Below, piece after piece: positions 18,089 to 28,414 of a stretch of DNA of 64,000 bases. The notes beneath the pieces were generated by a model. That model worked only from the letters and a program-made list of their open reading frames with translations, was not told where the DNA came from and did no database searches. This DNA comes from Belliella baltica DSM 15883. Lineage in GTDB: Bacteria; Bacteroidota; Bacteroidia; Cytophagales; Cyclobacteriaceae. The position numbers and the translations under genes were made by a program. The first letter of the stretch is position 1; each line of letters starts with the position of its first letter. The stretch covers positions 1,302,001 to 1,366,000 of the forward strand of contig NC_018010.1 of assembly GCF_000265405.1 (NCBI RefSeq), read 5' to 3'.

Positions 18089-19366
18089 ATGGCTTACATT
18101 GAACCGGCCCCAATTAAGGATGCAGAAAATCCTTTGGAGTCAATGATGGAAAGGTTTAACCTTGCAGCTGAAAAACTAGGACTCTCAGAAGAAGTTTACA
18201 ATGTCCTGAAAAACCCCGCAAAACAAGTTATCGTATCCCTACCAATCACCATGGACAATGGAAAAATCCAGGTTTTTGAAGGGATTCGTGTGATTCATTC
18301 CAATATCCTTGGCCCTGCCAAAGGAGGAATCCGATTTGCTCCAGATGTGCATTTGGATGAAGTAAAAGCACTTGCAGCATGGATGACATGGAAATGTGCG
18401 GTAGTTGACATCCCTTATGGTGGTGGTAAAGGTGGCGTAAAGTGTAATCCACGAGAAATGTCCAAAGGCGAGATCGAAAGATTGATGAGAGCATACACAC
18501 TCGCAATGATCGACGTATTCGGACCGGACAAAGATATCCCGGCCCCAGATATGGGAACAGGGCCAAGAGAAATGGCTTGGCTGATGGATGAATATTCTAA
18601 AGCACATGGCATGACTGTCAATGCAGTAGTAACAGGAAAACCGCTTGTTTTGGGAGGTTCTCTTGGAAGAACTGAAGCGACTGGTAGAGGGGTAATGGTT
18701 TCAGCTTTGGCAGCGATGCAAAAACTGAAAATCAATCCTTTTCAAGCAACTTGCGCTGTTCAAGGTTTTGGAAATGTGGGTTCTTGGGCTTCCCTTCTTT
18801 TAGAAGAAAGGGGTTTGAAGATCGTAGCAATTTCTGATATCTCAGGAGCTTATCATAATGAAAATGGAATCAATATTCAAGAGGCTATTGCTTACAGAGA
18901 TGGAAACAACGGGACTTTAGAAGGCTTCAAAGGTGCTGAAAAATTAGCAAATGCGATGGATCTTTTGGAGCTTGAGGTAGATGTATTGGTGCCAGCAGCT
19001 GTAGAAGATGTGATTACTATACACAATGTGGACAGAATCAAAGCGAAGCTAATCGTGGAAGGTGCGAATGGACCAACCTCAGCAAAAGCAGATGCTATCA
19101 TCAATGAAAAAGGAATTATGGCTGTGCCTGATATTTTAGCAAACGCAGGTGGTGTGACAGTTTCTTACTTTGAGTGGGTTCAAAATAGATTAGGTTACAA
19201 ATGGACAGCTGAAAGAGTCAATCGAAGGTCTGACAGAATCATGAAGGATGCCTTTGACCATGTCTATGAAGCATCTATCAAATATGATGTGCCTATGAGA
19301 ATTGCTGCATACATTGTAGCAATCGATAAAGTAGCGAAGACTTATACTTTCAGAGGAGGCTTCTAA
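18089..19366 (+). CDS. Glu/Leu/Phe/Val dehydrogenase (glutamate dehydrogenase type)
   Basis: 425 residues. Interconverts glutamate and 2-oxoglutarate with NAD(P). Substrate-domain motifs are GPAKGGIRFAPDVHLDEVKALA and the catalytic-Lys signature VDIPYGGGKGGVKCNP, followed by PAPDMGTGPREMAW. The dinucleotide fold has AVQGFGNVGSWA (about residue 225) and an acidic residue later in the fold. The C-terminus has ILANAGGVTVSYFEWVQN. Length and motifs fit the hexameric NAD-type GDH. Monocistronic, with a terminator after it. Confidence 0.94.
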   Translation: MAYIEPAPIKDAENPLESMMERFNLAAEKLGLSEEVYNVLKNPAKQVIVSLPITMDNGKIQVFEGIRVIHSNILGPAKGGIRFAPDVHLDEVKALAAWMTWKCAVVDIPYGGGKGGVKCNPREMSKGEIERLMRAYTLAMIDVFGPDKDIPAPDMGTGPREMAWLMDEYSKAHGMTVNAVVTGKPLVLGGSLGRTEATGRGVMVSALAAMQKLKINPFQATCAVQGFGNVGSWASLLLEERGLKIVAISDISGAYHNENGINIQEAIAYRDGNNGTLEGFKGAEKLANAMDLLELEVDVLVPAAVEDVITIHNVDRIKAKLIVEGANGPTSAKADAIINEKGIMAVPDILANAGGVTVSYFEWVQNRLGYKWTAERVNRRSDRIMKDAFDHVYEASIKYDVPMRIAAYIVAIDKVAKTYTFRGGF

Positions 19367-19395
19367 AACCTTCAAAAGAAAGTTTATTATATTTG

Positions 19396-19426
19396 AGGTG
19401 TGAGAGTCAAACTTTCACACCTTTTT
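19396..19426 (+). terminator. Terminator/leader hairpin between gdh and psd
   Basis: AGGTGTGAGAG (19396-19406) pairs with CTTTCACACCT (19412-19422), followed by TTTT. A TATATTTG -7-like box at 19388-19395 lies just upstream, so the hairpin may also fall in the psd leader; no -33 TTG was found. Confidence 0.7.
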
Positions 19427-19447
19427 ACATTAAGAAATACATATATT

Positions 19448-20107
19448 ATGTCAATACATCGAGAGGGAAGGTCTTTGTTATTTTGGTTGCTGATAATTCT
19501 TTCAGCAGGGAATTATGCACTATATTATTATTTCCCAGGACAGGAAGTTCTTTTAAACTTAGCTTTAATTATCAGCCTAGGATTTTACCTGATAGTTTTA
19601 CAATTCTTCAGAAATCCATTTGTTCCTGTAAGACAAGATGATGGGATGATATATGCGCCCGCTGATGGTAAGGTTGTTGTGATTGAGGAAACTGTTGAAG
19701 ATGAGTATTTGAAGGAGAAAAGAAAGCAGATTTCGATATTTATGTCTCCCTTCAATGTGCATGTAAACCGCTCACCAATGGCTGGAATAGTAGAGTACTT
19801 CAAATATCATCCAGGGAAATATTTAGTCGCTTGGCATCCAAAATCGAGTTTTGAAAATGAAAGAACGACAATGGTGATCAAAAATGCCGAGGGAACAAAA
19901 ATCCTCGTCCGACAAATTGCCGGAGCATTGGCTCGCAGAATAAAATGGTATGTCGCAGATGGTTCCCCTTTGCAACAATGTGGAGAATTCGGATTTATCA
20001 AATTCGGATCGAGAGTTGATGTGTTTTTGCCCTTAGATGCAGAAGTATTGATTAGTATGGATCAAAAAACCAAAGGAGGAAAAACGCCAATTGCCAGGTT
20101 AAAATAA
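19448..20107 (+). CDS. psd: Phosphatidylserine decarboxylase (short type)
   Basis: 219 residues from the ATG at 19448 (MSIHREGRSLLFWLLIIL); the frame to 19400 runs through the terminator and is rejected. It forms phosphatidylethanolamine. Two N-terminal membrane segments are followed by YAPADGKVVVIEE, FMSPFNVHVNRSP and, near the end, GEFGFIKFGSRVDVFLP. The Gly-Ser pair in the last is the self-cleavage site that generates the pyruvoyl cofactor. The short form fits the type II Psd/archaetidylserine decarboxylase-like enzymes usual in Bacteroidota. Confidence 0.94.
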   Translation: MSIHREGRSLLFWLLIILSAGNYALYYYFPGQEVLLNLALIISLGFYLIVLQFFRNPFVPVRQDDGMIYAPADGKVVVIEETVEDEYLKEKRKQISIFMSPFNVHVNRSPMAGIVEYFKYHPGKYLVAWHPKSSFENERTTMVIKNAEGTKILVRQIAGALARRIKWYVADGSPLQQCGEFGFIKFGSRVDVFLPLDAEVLISMDQKTKGGKTPIARLK

Positions 20108-20150
20108 ACTGCTGATTTTATTAATACAAAAAAAAAATCAAGCAAAATCC

Positions 20151-20196
20151 AAATTGCCCACAGTTGATTTATTTTCGACCGTGGGCAATTTTTTTA
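20151..20196. terminator. Bidirectional terminator between convergent genes
   Basis: AAATTGCCCAC (20151-20161) pairs with GTGGGCAATTT (20181-20191), with A- and T-rich flanks, between psd and the minus-strand gene ending at 20194. Confidence 0.88.
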
Positions 20197-20667
20197 ATTG
20201 TTAAAATTTCCCTTCACTTTTTTCCAATACAGATAGCCAAATGTAAGTGTCGATAGGAAGAAAATAAGCGTGGTCCATTCATAAGATCTTTTATCAGAAT
20301 TCTTTTCTACGATTTCAGAATCTTTTTCCTGCAAGGCTCTTTTCAATGTTGCGATTTCTCTTTCCTGCTTTTGTGAGATGAACTTATAATCATTTTTCTC
20401 GTAGGTTATCTCTGTCTTTTCAATGTCATTGAGCATGCGCAATTCTTCCATGATTTGATTGTCTTTTTGGATGATTCTTTCCATCCAATTATTGGTTTCG
20501 ATCATGTCTTTCTTTGTCCTATTGCCAAAAATACCTGATTTTTTGCTCTCTGAATTTTGCCATTGTTGATGTAAGGTCTGTCGGTCTTGCAACATTTTAT
20601 CAAGCTTGGCTTGTGCAAAAAGATTGAAAGGGAGGGATAATAAAATTATAAGTACTAATTTTTTCAT
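20194..20667 (-). CDS. Exported coiled-coil protein with C-terminal membrane anchor
   Basis: 157 residues from the ATG at 20667 (MKKLVLIILLSLPFNLFAQ), a signal peptide; a longer frame to 20715 is rejected. The middle is highly charged and predicted helical/coiled coil (about residues 20-125). A C-terminal hydrophobic segment (WTTLIFFLSTLTFGYLYW) is followed by a basic tail, so the coil probably faces the periplasm. No recognised family. The MITE-like element lies upstream, between it and the next minus-strand gene. Confidence 0.75.
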   Translation of the reverse strand: MKKLVLIILLSLPFNLFAQAKLDKMLQDRQTLHQQWQNSESKKSGIFGNRTKKDMIETNNWMERIIQKDNQIMEELRMLNDIEKTEITYEKNDYKFISQKQEREIATLKRALQEKDSEIVEKNSDKRSYEWTTLIFFLSTLTFGYLYWKKVKGNFNN

Positions 20668-20736
20668 GGGTATAAAATTCTTAAATACCCTAAAATCAAA
20701 TAATGTGCCGATCACAGCACTATCAGAATTTACTTA

Positions 20737-21000
20737 GGGCTTGCTGAAAAAGTCTCAGGTATGCCAGGTTCAAAGCGGACGAATGAAGATGTATGTTTAT
20801 ACTTCGAATGAGTCCAATACAGAAGATGGTATGCCTGAGACTAGGCTAAAAATTTCTAATATTGAAATTTTTAGCATTATCAAAAACACCCTATTTCAAC
20901 TCAAAAGCTTGCACTTGCTGATAAACCTTACGCATAATAAACAGACTATTCATTCAAAATAATACAATTAACTATACAAATGGCATTTTTCAGCACGCCC
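20737..21000. mobile_element. 264-bp MITE-like element with TACTTA target duplication
   Basis: Ends read GGGCTTGCTGAAAAA (20737-20751) and, as reverse complement, GGGCGTGCTGAAAAA (20986-21000): 14 of 15 match. The flanks are direct repeats TACTTA at 20731-20736 and 21001-21006. Inside are an inverted pair AGTCTCAGGTATGCCA (20751-20766) / TGGTATGCCTGAGACT (20828-20843) and a perfect hairpin CTAAAAATTTC / GAAATTTTTAG (about 20846-20874). No transposase is encoded, so it would need one in trans. The right target copy contains the stop codon of the gene ending at 21004. Confidence 0.82.
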
Positions 21001-21003
21001 TAC

Positions 21004-21381
21004 TTAGCGCATCTTCATCTTTTTACTAGCACGTCTCTTGAAAGTGCCTGTTCTTCTCTTGTTGTTTGTATAAAAATTATAAAGAAAATTCACTGCAAAA
21101 ACCGCGATCGTCAATGGGATAAAAAAACCAGGAGCCATAGATTTTATTCCCAAAAGAATAAATAGGGAAGCGATCGACCCCATTTTAAAGGAAGTATGAC
21201 TCTCAGGGTAGATTTTATTGACCAAATACAAACTTAAAATCTCAATAAATGCAACCACAATAATTAAATATGTGAGCATTTGCTTCATGGTCGTATCACC
21301 GGACCAAACCACCCAAGCCAAACCGGCAGCTACAAGGATCAAACTTAAAGATTGGATGGATGTATTTAATCTTTCTTTCAT
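21004..21381 (-). CDS. Four-helix hypothetical membrane protein
   Basis: 125 residues with about four membrane segments (roughly 12-30, 37-54, 66-84, 86-104) and a strongly basic tail (NNKRRTGTFKRRASKKMKMR) that should be cytoplasmic. I do not recognise the family. Its stop codon lies in the target duplication of the adjacent MITE-like element, which therefore inserted without removing coding bases. Confidence 0.7.
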   Translation of the reverse strand: MKERLNTSIQSLSLILVAAGLAWVVWSGDTTMKQMLTYLIIVVAFIEILSLYLVNKIYPESHTSFKMGSIASLFILLGIKSMAPGFFIPLTIAVFAVNFLYNFYTNNKRRTGTFKRRASKKMKMR

Positions 21382-21451
21382 AGTGGGGTGTTTAGGGTTT
21401 GAACAAAAAAGATAGGTATTTAATCCTTTAAATGCAATTTGATAAGATTTT

Positions 21452-21503
21452 TAAAAAAACAATGGCCTTGATTGCGGAATTATATTATGCAATCAAAGCC
21501 ATT
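21452..21503 (-). terminator. Terminator of the S9 peptidase gene
   Basis: AATGGCCTTGATTGC (21461-21475) pairs with GCAATCAAAGCCATT (21489-21503) with one G-T pair. On the minus strand it is followed by GTTTTTTTAAAA. Confidence 0.85.
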
Positions 21504-21570
21504 CTATTAATTTTATCCGCACAATTTCAAGCGTTAGATTTACTTGTTAGTGTCATTGCGGTAATCATTT

Positions 21571-23751
21571 TTATAATTTATTCTTGATAAAATCAGTCAT
21601 CATATTATAAAGGTGCCAACTCGTATTTCCACCTGAGATGCCATGATTTCTGTTTGGGTAGTAAAAAGAATCAAACTGCTTATCTGCCTTGATCAACGCA
21701 TCAACTAAATCAACTGCATTTTGAAAATGAACATTATCATCACCTGTTCCGTGGATCAGCAGTAAGTTGCCCTTCAGTTTATTCACATGCGTTATAGGAC
21801 TGTTATCATCATATCCGGCAGCATTAAGTTGCGGAGTTTGTAAATATCGCTCAGTATAGATCGTGTCATAATATCTCCAAGTAGTAACGGGAGCGACTGC
21901 AATAGCAGATTTGAATACATCATTTCCGATCATTAAAGATAGCGACGACATATAGCCACCATAAGACCAGCCCCAAATTCCAATTCTTCCTTTATCAACA
22001 TAAGGCAAAGTTCCCAAATACCTAGCTCCAGCAATCTGATCTTCTACTTCAATTTTACCCAAATTGGCGTAAGTACTGTGTTTGAAATCTCTACCTCTTG
22101 CTCCTGTGCCTCTGTTGTCTACACAAACTACAATGTAGCCTTCAGCGGCAAGATGATGATGCCAGAAATCACGTGTGCCACCCCAGGAATTGGTTACATT
22201 TTGGGAACCTGGACCTCCATATACATACATCAATACAGGATATTTTTTTGCAGGATCAAAATCGGAAGGCTTAATCATGTAGGCATTTAAAGAAGTGCCT
22301 TCCACCGTTTGGAAATCGAAAAACTCCTTCTCAGAGATGGCAAAATTTTTCAATCTATCCTTTAAATCCTGATTATCTTCCAAAACTTGTAATTGCTTAC
22401 CTGAAGCTTGGTTTAAAGTGACTTTTGAAGGAGAATTTGCATCGCTGTGATATCCAATAAAATATTTGAAATCCTTACTCATGTTCACAGAATGGGTGCC
22501 TTTTTCTGCAGTTAGGATTTTTTTGTTTTTGCCATTCAGATTGATGACATATAAGTTTCTTTCCAAAGGTGAAGCTTCCGTAGAAACAAAGTAGATCTTG
22601 TTTGCATTTTCATCAACGCCAACCATGCTGCTTACTTCCCAGTTGCCGGAAGTAATCTGACGAATCAGCTTACCATTTTCCTCATGATGATAAATATGCT
22701 TGAACCCATCTTGCTCAGAAGTTCTGATAAAGCCTTTATTGTCCTTCAAAAAATAGAGATTGTCATTGTAATTTAAATCCACATAGGTATCAGATTTCTC
22801 CTGCAAGACCAGTTGACTTTCTCCTGTAGCAGTATTTGCATAAAACAAGTCAAGCTGATTCTGCAGCCTGTTCAATCTCAAAAAGGCCAAAGTATTAGTA
22901 TTATTGGTCCAGTAAATTCTAGGAAGATAGATGTCCTTTTCATCTCCTGAATCTACATTTACGATTTTTTGTGATGCTAAATCATAAACATGTATGCTCA
23001 CTTCTGCATTTTTCTCTCCAGCTTTAGGATATTTGAATTTGTAATCCTGAGGATAAAGTTCTCCCCATGTTTGCATATTGAATTCGGGAACATCAGTTTC
23101 ATCAAATCGGATAAATGCCAATTTTTTCCCATCAGGTGACCAATCAAAAGCTTTGGCCATAGAAAACTCCTCTTCATAAACCCAATCTGCAGAACCATTT
23201 ATTATTTGATTCCATTTTCCATCTTGTGTCACTTGGGTGATTTTATTACTTGCCAATTCAACGAAAAACAGGTTATTGTCCTTCACATAAGCTACTTTAT
23301 CATTGTCTGGAGAAAGACTTGCATACATGATTTTCTCGCCATTGACTAGAAGTTGGGCATCTCCAGTTTCCAGATCGACTACGTGATAGACACTTTTACT
23401 TGACCTTCTGTATATTCTTTCAGTAGAGGAAGCAATAAGTGCTTTTGTTTCATCTGAATTGAAACTGTAGGAGGAAAAGTTTACGCCTATTTTTGAGCCA
23501 TCAATTAATGTTTTTTCTTCTTTGCCTGAAGCTACATTGATTTTGACTACAGACGAGCTATTAGCTCCTCGGACTAGGGAACTATAATACTGACCATCAT
23601 TCATCCAATTGATCCCATACACAGACTTGGAAGAGAAAGTATTGGATTTAAAAACATCTTCTAAACTTACTTTCTTTTTATTTTGAGCAGAAGCTCCCAT
23701 ACAGATGAGCATGACCAATGCAACGCTCAATATTCTTTTCAATAGATACAT
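21571..23751 (-). CDS. S9 family prolyl peptidase (dipeptidyl peptidase IV-like)
   Basis: 726 residues with a signal peptide (ending GASAQ, about residue 23). Residues about 40-470 form the DPP-IV N-terminal beta-propeller, including SADWVYEEEFSMAKAFDWSPDGK with the Glu-Glu that binds the substrate amino terminus. The C-terminal alpha/beta hydrolase has the nucleophile in GIWGWSYGGYMS, Asp in GTGDDNVHF and His in PNRNHGISG. It should remove X-Pro dipeptides in the periplasm or at the surface. Monocistronic. Confidence 0.95.
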   Translation of the reverse strand: MYLLKRILSVALVMLICMGASAQNKKKVSLEDVFKSNTFSSKSVYGINWMNDGQYYSSLVRGANSSSVVKINVASGKEEKTLIDGSKIGVNFSSYSFNSDETKALIASSTERIYRRSSKSVYHVVDLETGDAQLLVNGEKIMYASLSPDNDKVAYVKDNNLFFVELASNKITQVTQDGKWNQIINGSADWVYEEEFSMAKAFDWSPDGKKLAFIRFDETDVPEFNMQTWGELYPQDYKFKYPKAGEKNAEVSIHVYDLASQKIVNVDSGDEKDIYLPRIYWTNNTNTLAFLRLNRLQNQLDLFYANTATGESQLVLQEKSDTYVDLNYNDNLYFLKDNKGFIRTSEQDGFKHIYHHEENGKLIRQITSGNWEVSSMVGVDENANKIYFVSTEASPLERNLYVINLNGKNKKILTAEKGTHSVNMSKDFKYFIGYHSDANSPSKVTLNQASGKQLQVLEDNQDLKDRLKNFAISEKEFFDFQTVEGTSLNAYMIKPSDFDPAKKYPVLMYVYGGPGSQNVTNSWGGTRDFWHHHLAAEGYIVVCVDNRGTGARGRDFKHSTYANLGKIEVEDQIAGARYLGTLPYVDKGRIGIWGWSYGGYMSSLSLMIGNDVFKSAIAVAPVTTWRYYDTIYTERYLQTPQLNAAGYDDNSPITHVNKLKGNLLLIHGTGDDNVHFQNAVDLVDALIKADKQFDSFYYPNRNHGISGGNTSWHLYNMMTDFIKNKL

Positions 23752-24116
23752 CTTATTTTTATGAGTTTATTTTCTAAATGCTAAAATAGAGAAAAGCCCG
23801 ACTTATTTGATAACCTCTGATCAAAATGAGTTTCTTATCATAAAATGTTTTGCTGTCTCTATAATTTCAAATTAGTGTCAAAAACGATAATTTGACCATA
23901 TATGAACACTTTGGTTTTTTAGTTTTCCGCAGTTGATTTTAGTTTAAGCCAAAATTCAAGCATTCAGCACCATTGAAATAAAAAGCACATAAATTTTTAC
24001 CTAATGATGTTAATATTTGTGAAATTTTTCAAAAACCTCTATTATAATTAGGCAACTTTAATTGGGGTTGGTCGAGTGATCAATCTTTAATTTATTAAAT
24101 TAATCCCACAATATTT
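23752..24116. other. Intergenic region between divergent S9 peptidase and susC genes
   Basis: About 365 AT-rich bases without a plausible ORF. It must hold both divergent promoters, but I see no exact TTG...TAnnTTTG pair; a loose candidate for susC lies near 24010-24060. Confidence 0.5.
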
Positions 24117-27100
24117 ATGAGAAAAGGTTTACTAAGTTTCGTCTTAGTGCTCTTCACTATCTCGATGGCATGGTCGCAAACGCGAATTGTGACAGGTAAG
24201 GTAATTTCAGAGGAGGAGCCAGCAGGATTGCCAGGTGTAAACGTTGTCTTAAAAGGTACAACTACTGGTGTAATACAGATTTAGATGGAGAGTTCTCCAT
24301 CGCGGTACAAGGTGACAATGCTACCCTTGTTTTTAGTTTTATTGGTTACACTACTTATCAAGAAGTAGTAGGTAACAGATCAATCTTAAATGTTACCCTA
24401 AATCCAGACACACAAAATCTGGAAGAAGTGATCATTACAGCTTATGGTACTGCCGACAAAGGAAACTTTACTGGTTCTGCGGTAGCATTGAAAGGTGATC
24501 AAATTGCTAATAGACCAATCAACAACGTGGTAAACGCAATCGAAGGTCAAGTAGCAGGTGTAATCACAACTTCAGCTAACGGTCAGCCAGGATCTACTCC
24601 TGCAGTGAGAATTAGAGGAGTTGGTTCTGTTAATGCGTCATCTTCACCTTTATATGTGGTTGATGGTGTTCCTTTTGACGGTAACCTTTCAAATTTGAAC
24701 CCTGAAGATATTGCAGATATGACGGTATTGAAAGATGCTTCTTCTGCTGCACTTTATGGATCAAGAGCAGCTAATGGTGTGATCATGATCACAACTAAAA
24801 AAGGTACTAAAGGAAAATCAAATTTCAGCTTCAAAGGTCAGCAAGGGACTTCTTCAAGAGCTCTTCCAGAGTATGATAGAGTCAATGCAGATCAATACTA
24901 TCCACTTCAGTGGGAAGCTTTGAGAAATTCTCAATTGGGTCAAGGTATTGAACCAGGCCCTGCTGCTCAGTTTGCTTCAAATGAATTGATCAATGTACTA
25001 GGGTACAACATTTACAATGTGCCAAATGATCAAGTAGTAGGTGTGGATGGCCAATTGAATCCTAATGCAGTTAATAATTTCGAAGGCCTTAACTGGTGGG
25101 ACGAAATCGAGCGTACAGGAATCAGAAGTGAATACAACATGACTTATTCAGGTGCTTCAGATAGAACTGATTTTTATACTTCTATCAACTACTTGAAAGA
25201 AGATGGTTACATTTTAAAGTCTGATTTCGAAAGATTCACTGGTCGTATTAATATCAATACGCAAGCTACTGACTGGTTGAAAACTGGAATTAACTTATCA
25301 GCAACTATGAGTGATGGTAACAATGCTCGTGCTGATGGAGGTTCTTCTTTTGTGAACCCATTCTTTACTGCTAGAGCAGTAGGTCCTATCTATCCTGTAT
25401 ATGCACAAAATATGCAAACAGGTGGATTTATCTTGGATCCTGATGGAAATAGAATTTTTGACACAGGTGATTTGACTCAATTTGGGTTGCCAAATAGAGG
25501 TTCAGGTTCATTCCCTGGAAGACATGTTGTTCAGGAGACTTTATTGAATGATGACCTTTTTGATAGAGACGCCGTATCTACAAGATTTTATGTAGAAGCT
25601 TCTTTCTTGAAAAATTTCACCTTTAGAATTAATGCTTCTAATGACTTCACGTCTCTATTAAGTATTGGATATGACAATACAATTGTAGGTGATGGTGCTC
25701 CTGCTGGTAGATCAAGAAGAAACAACAGCCGTACAAACTCATTCACGGTCAACCAACTCTTGTCTTATACCAATACATTTAATGACAAGCATTTCGTTGA
25801 AGTGTTGGCAGGTCACGAGAATTATGACTATACATTTGCAGTACAAACTATTTCTAAACAAGATCAAATTCTTGCTGGAAATACTGAATTGGATAATTTT
25901 GTAACCATCAGTTCTGCAAACGGTAGAGTAGATAGAGACAGAATTGAGTCTTATTTCTCTAGATTAAATTATGTGTTCGATGATAAATACTCCTTCTCTG
26001 CTTCTTTGAGAAGAGATGGTTCTTCTAGATTCGCTCCTGAATCAAGATGGGGAACTTTCTTCTCTGTAGGTGGTGCTTGGAATATTGACAAAGAAGCATT
26101 CTTTAGCTCTAACTTCTTCCAAATGTTGAAACTGAGAGCTTCTTATGGTGAAGTAGGGAATAACAGTGTGGGTGGATTCTATCCATGGCAAGCACTTTAT
26201 GACTTAGGTTTCAACAACGCTACTGAACCAGGTATATTCCAGTCTTCATTATCTGCTAGAGAATTGGAGTGGGAAACTAACGCAACATATGACTTAGGTA
26301 TTGATTTTGCCTTCGGTAGAAGATTCTCAGGTACATTAGAATTCTTCAATAGAGAATCAAGAAACTTGTTGTTCTCAGTTCCTTTGTCTTTGACTACTGG
26401 TCTGTCTAGTGTATTCCAAAATATTGGTACCATGGCTAATCAAGGCTTTGAATTCAATATCCAAGGTGAAGTGATGAGAAGAGGAGATTTTTCTTGGAAT
26501 GCGAATATCAACGCTTCTTCTTACAAAAATGAGTTCAAAGAACTTCCTTTCGAAGAGCAAATTACAGGTACGAAAAAGCTTGTAGTAGGTAGAGGAATCT
26601 ACGATTTCTGGTTGAGAGACTGGTACGGAGTAGATCCTGAGACAGGTGAAGGTCTTTATAGAGCTGACGTGTACGATCCAGATGATGCCAACATCAAAAT
26701 TGTTGGAGCTGATACTTTGACTACAAGGTTCCAAAATGCTAGATTCCATTTCAATGGAAATGCAATTCCTAAGCTATTTGGTGGTATCGGAAATACTTTC
26801 AGATACAAAGCATTTTCATTAAATGTGTTATTGAGTTATTCTCTTGGTGGAACAATCTATGATGGTGCTTATGCTAGTTTAATGGGAGCAGACCCAAATG
26901 GAGGAGCAGCACATGTAGATATATTGAACAGATGGCAACAGCCAGGTGACATCACAGATGTACCAAAAATGGATGTAACAGGAGCTGCTCAAACAGATGT
27001 TCAATCAGACAGATGGTTGGTATCTTCTTCCTACCTCAATTTGCGCTCGGTGAATTTGTCTTACAATGTGCCTAAGCCATTGTTGGATAAGTTAAAAATG

Positions 27101-27250
27101 AAATCAGCTACTGTTTATCTAGCAGGAGAAAACCTTGGATGGTGGTCTGCTAGAAGTGGAATGTACGTTTCTGGTTCATTTGCTGGTACTACTGGCAACG
27201 TCTATACGGTAGCTAGAACCTTTACTTTAGGTGTAAATCTGAACCTTTAA
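24117..27250 (+). pseudogene. susC: SusC-like TonB-dependent outer-membrane receptor, frameshifted
   Basis: The ATG at 24117 opens a signal peptide (MRKGLLSFVLVLFTISMAWSQ) and a carboxypeptidase-regulatory-like domain, then reading stops at TAG 24282-24284. From about 24272 the next frame continues the same protein without loss (NTDLDGEFSIAVQG...) to 27250, about 1044 residues in all. One base, probably a T after 24271, is missing. The plug (GQVAGVITTS...PAVRIRGVGSVNASSSPLYVVDGVPFDG) and the beta-barrel ending in a typical aromatic strand are complete. It imports glycans or peptides with its SusD partner. A sequencing error is as likely as true inactivation. Confidence 0.9.
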
Positions 27251-27262
27251 TAGATAAAGATC

Positions 27263-28414
27263 ATGAAAAAAATAATAAGTAAAATATTCCTATTAGCAGC
27301 ATTCTTAAGTTTTGGATGCGCTGAAGATTATTTAGACACGATTCCTACTGATGCAGTTTCAGAGGGACTTGTGTTTACGACTACACAAAATGCTAGAACT
27401 GCCTTAAATGGTATTCACAGAGCCATGTTTATTCGTTGGGATAGCCAAGGTCAGCCTGGAGAAGGTGGCGTAATGATCGTTAGAGATGTGATGGCTGAAG
27501 ACTTAGTTATGACAACTCAAGGAAATGGTTGGTTTGTATCTTATTCAAGATGGTTAAGGCATAATGACGAAACAAATGGAGATGTTCGTTTTGTTTGGAG
27601 ATTCTACTACAGAATCATCGGAAATGCGAATATGATCATTGCGAATATTGATGATGCTGAAGGTCCTCAAGCAGATAAAGATGAGATCAAAGGTCAAGCT
27701 TTGGCTTACAGGGCTTGGGCACATTGGAATTTGGTTCAATTATTTGCTGAGCGTTTTGATGCAGGAGGTGCCAATTCACAATTGGGTGTACCTATCGTAA
27801 CTGAACCAATCACCGAAGGTCAAGCTAGAAATACGGTTGCTGAAGTTTATACGCAAGTGAATGCTGATATAGATGCTGCAATTGCTTTGTTAGGTACAAG
27901 TAGAGCTGCTAAATCTCATTTGAACATCAATGTTGCTAGAGGAATCAAAGCAAGAATCGCCTTGACGCAAGGGAACTACACAGTAGCTGCGCAGCAAGCA
28001 AGTTTAGCTAGAGATGGATATCCTTTGATGTCTCAAACTCAGCTTTATGATGGATTCAACAATGTTGATAATCCAGAGTGGATTTGGGGTAGCAGACAGC
28101 AAGATGATCAGCAGACTTTCTTTGCTTCATTCTTTGCTTATCTTTCTGTAAATTTCAGTTCTACTAATATCAGAGGTAATCCTAAAGCAATCAATAGTTT
28201 GCTATATGATCAGATTTCTGATACTGATGCAAGAAAAGGGCTGTGGGATCCAAATGCATCTGATCCAGCTATGAGAGATCCGTTTATTGACGAGATCACC
28301 GCATCAAACTTCTCTAAAATTGATTACATGAACAGGAAGTTTATCGCTCAAGGTGGTGCATCTTCTGTTGGTGATGTACCATATATGAGAGCAGCGGAGA
28401 TGTATTTGACCTAG
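27263..28414 (+). pseudogene. susD: SusD/RagB-like lipoprotein, 3'-truncated
   Basis: 383 residues; intact relatives are about 480-550. A lipoprotein signal (lipobox FGC, Cys about residue 19) is followed by the SusD N-terminal region (EDYLDTIPTDAVSEG) and TPR-like helices (GQALAYRAWAHWNLVQLFAE...GVPIVTE). It stops inside the conserved PYMRAAEMYL segment, which normally continues into the C-terminal RagB/SusD domain. The stop is created by fusion to an RND pump fragment. It would be the surface lid of the SusC pore, but the lost C-terminal part is normally needed for the fold. It follows susC by 12 bases. Confidence 0.92.

Noticed and set aside
20741-20962. 73-residue ORF inside the MITE-like element
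   Set aside because: Spans the hairpins, has no family features and matches no transposase.
24262-24290. Programmed frameshift in susC
   Set aside because: No slippery heptamer or downstream structure; a simple missing base explains it.
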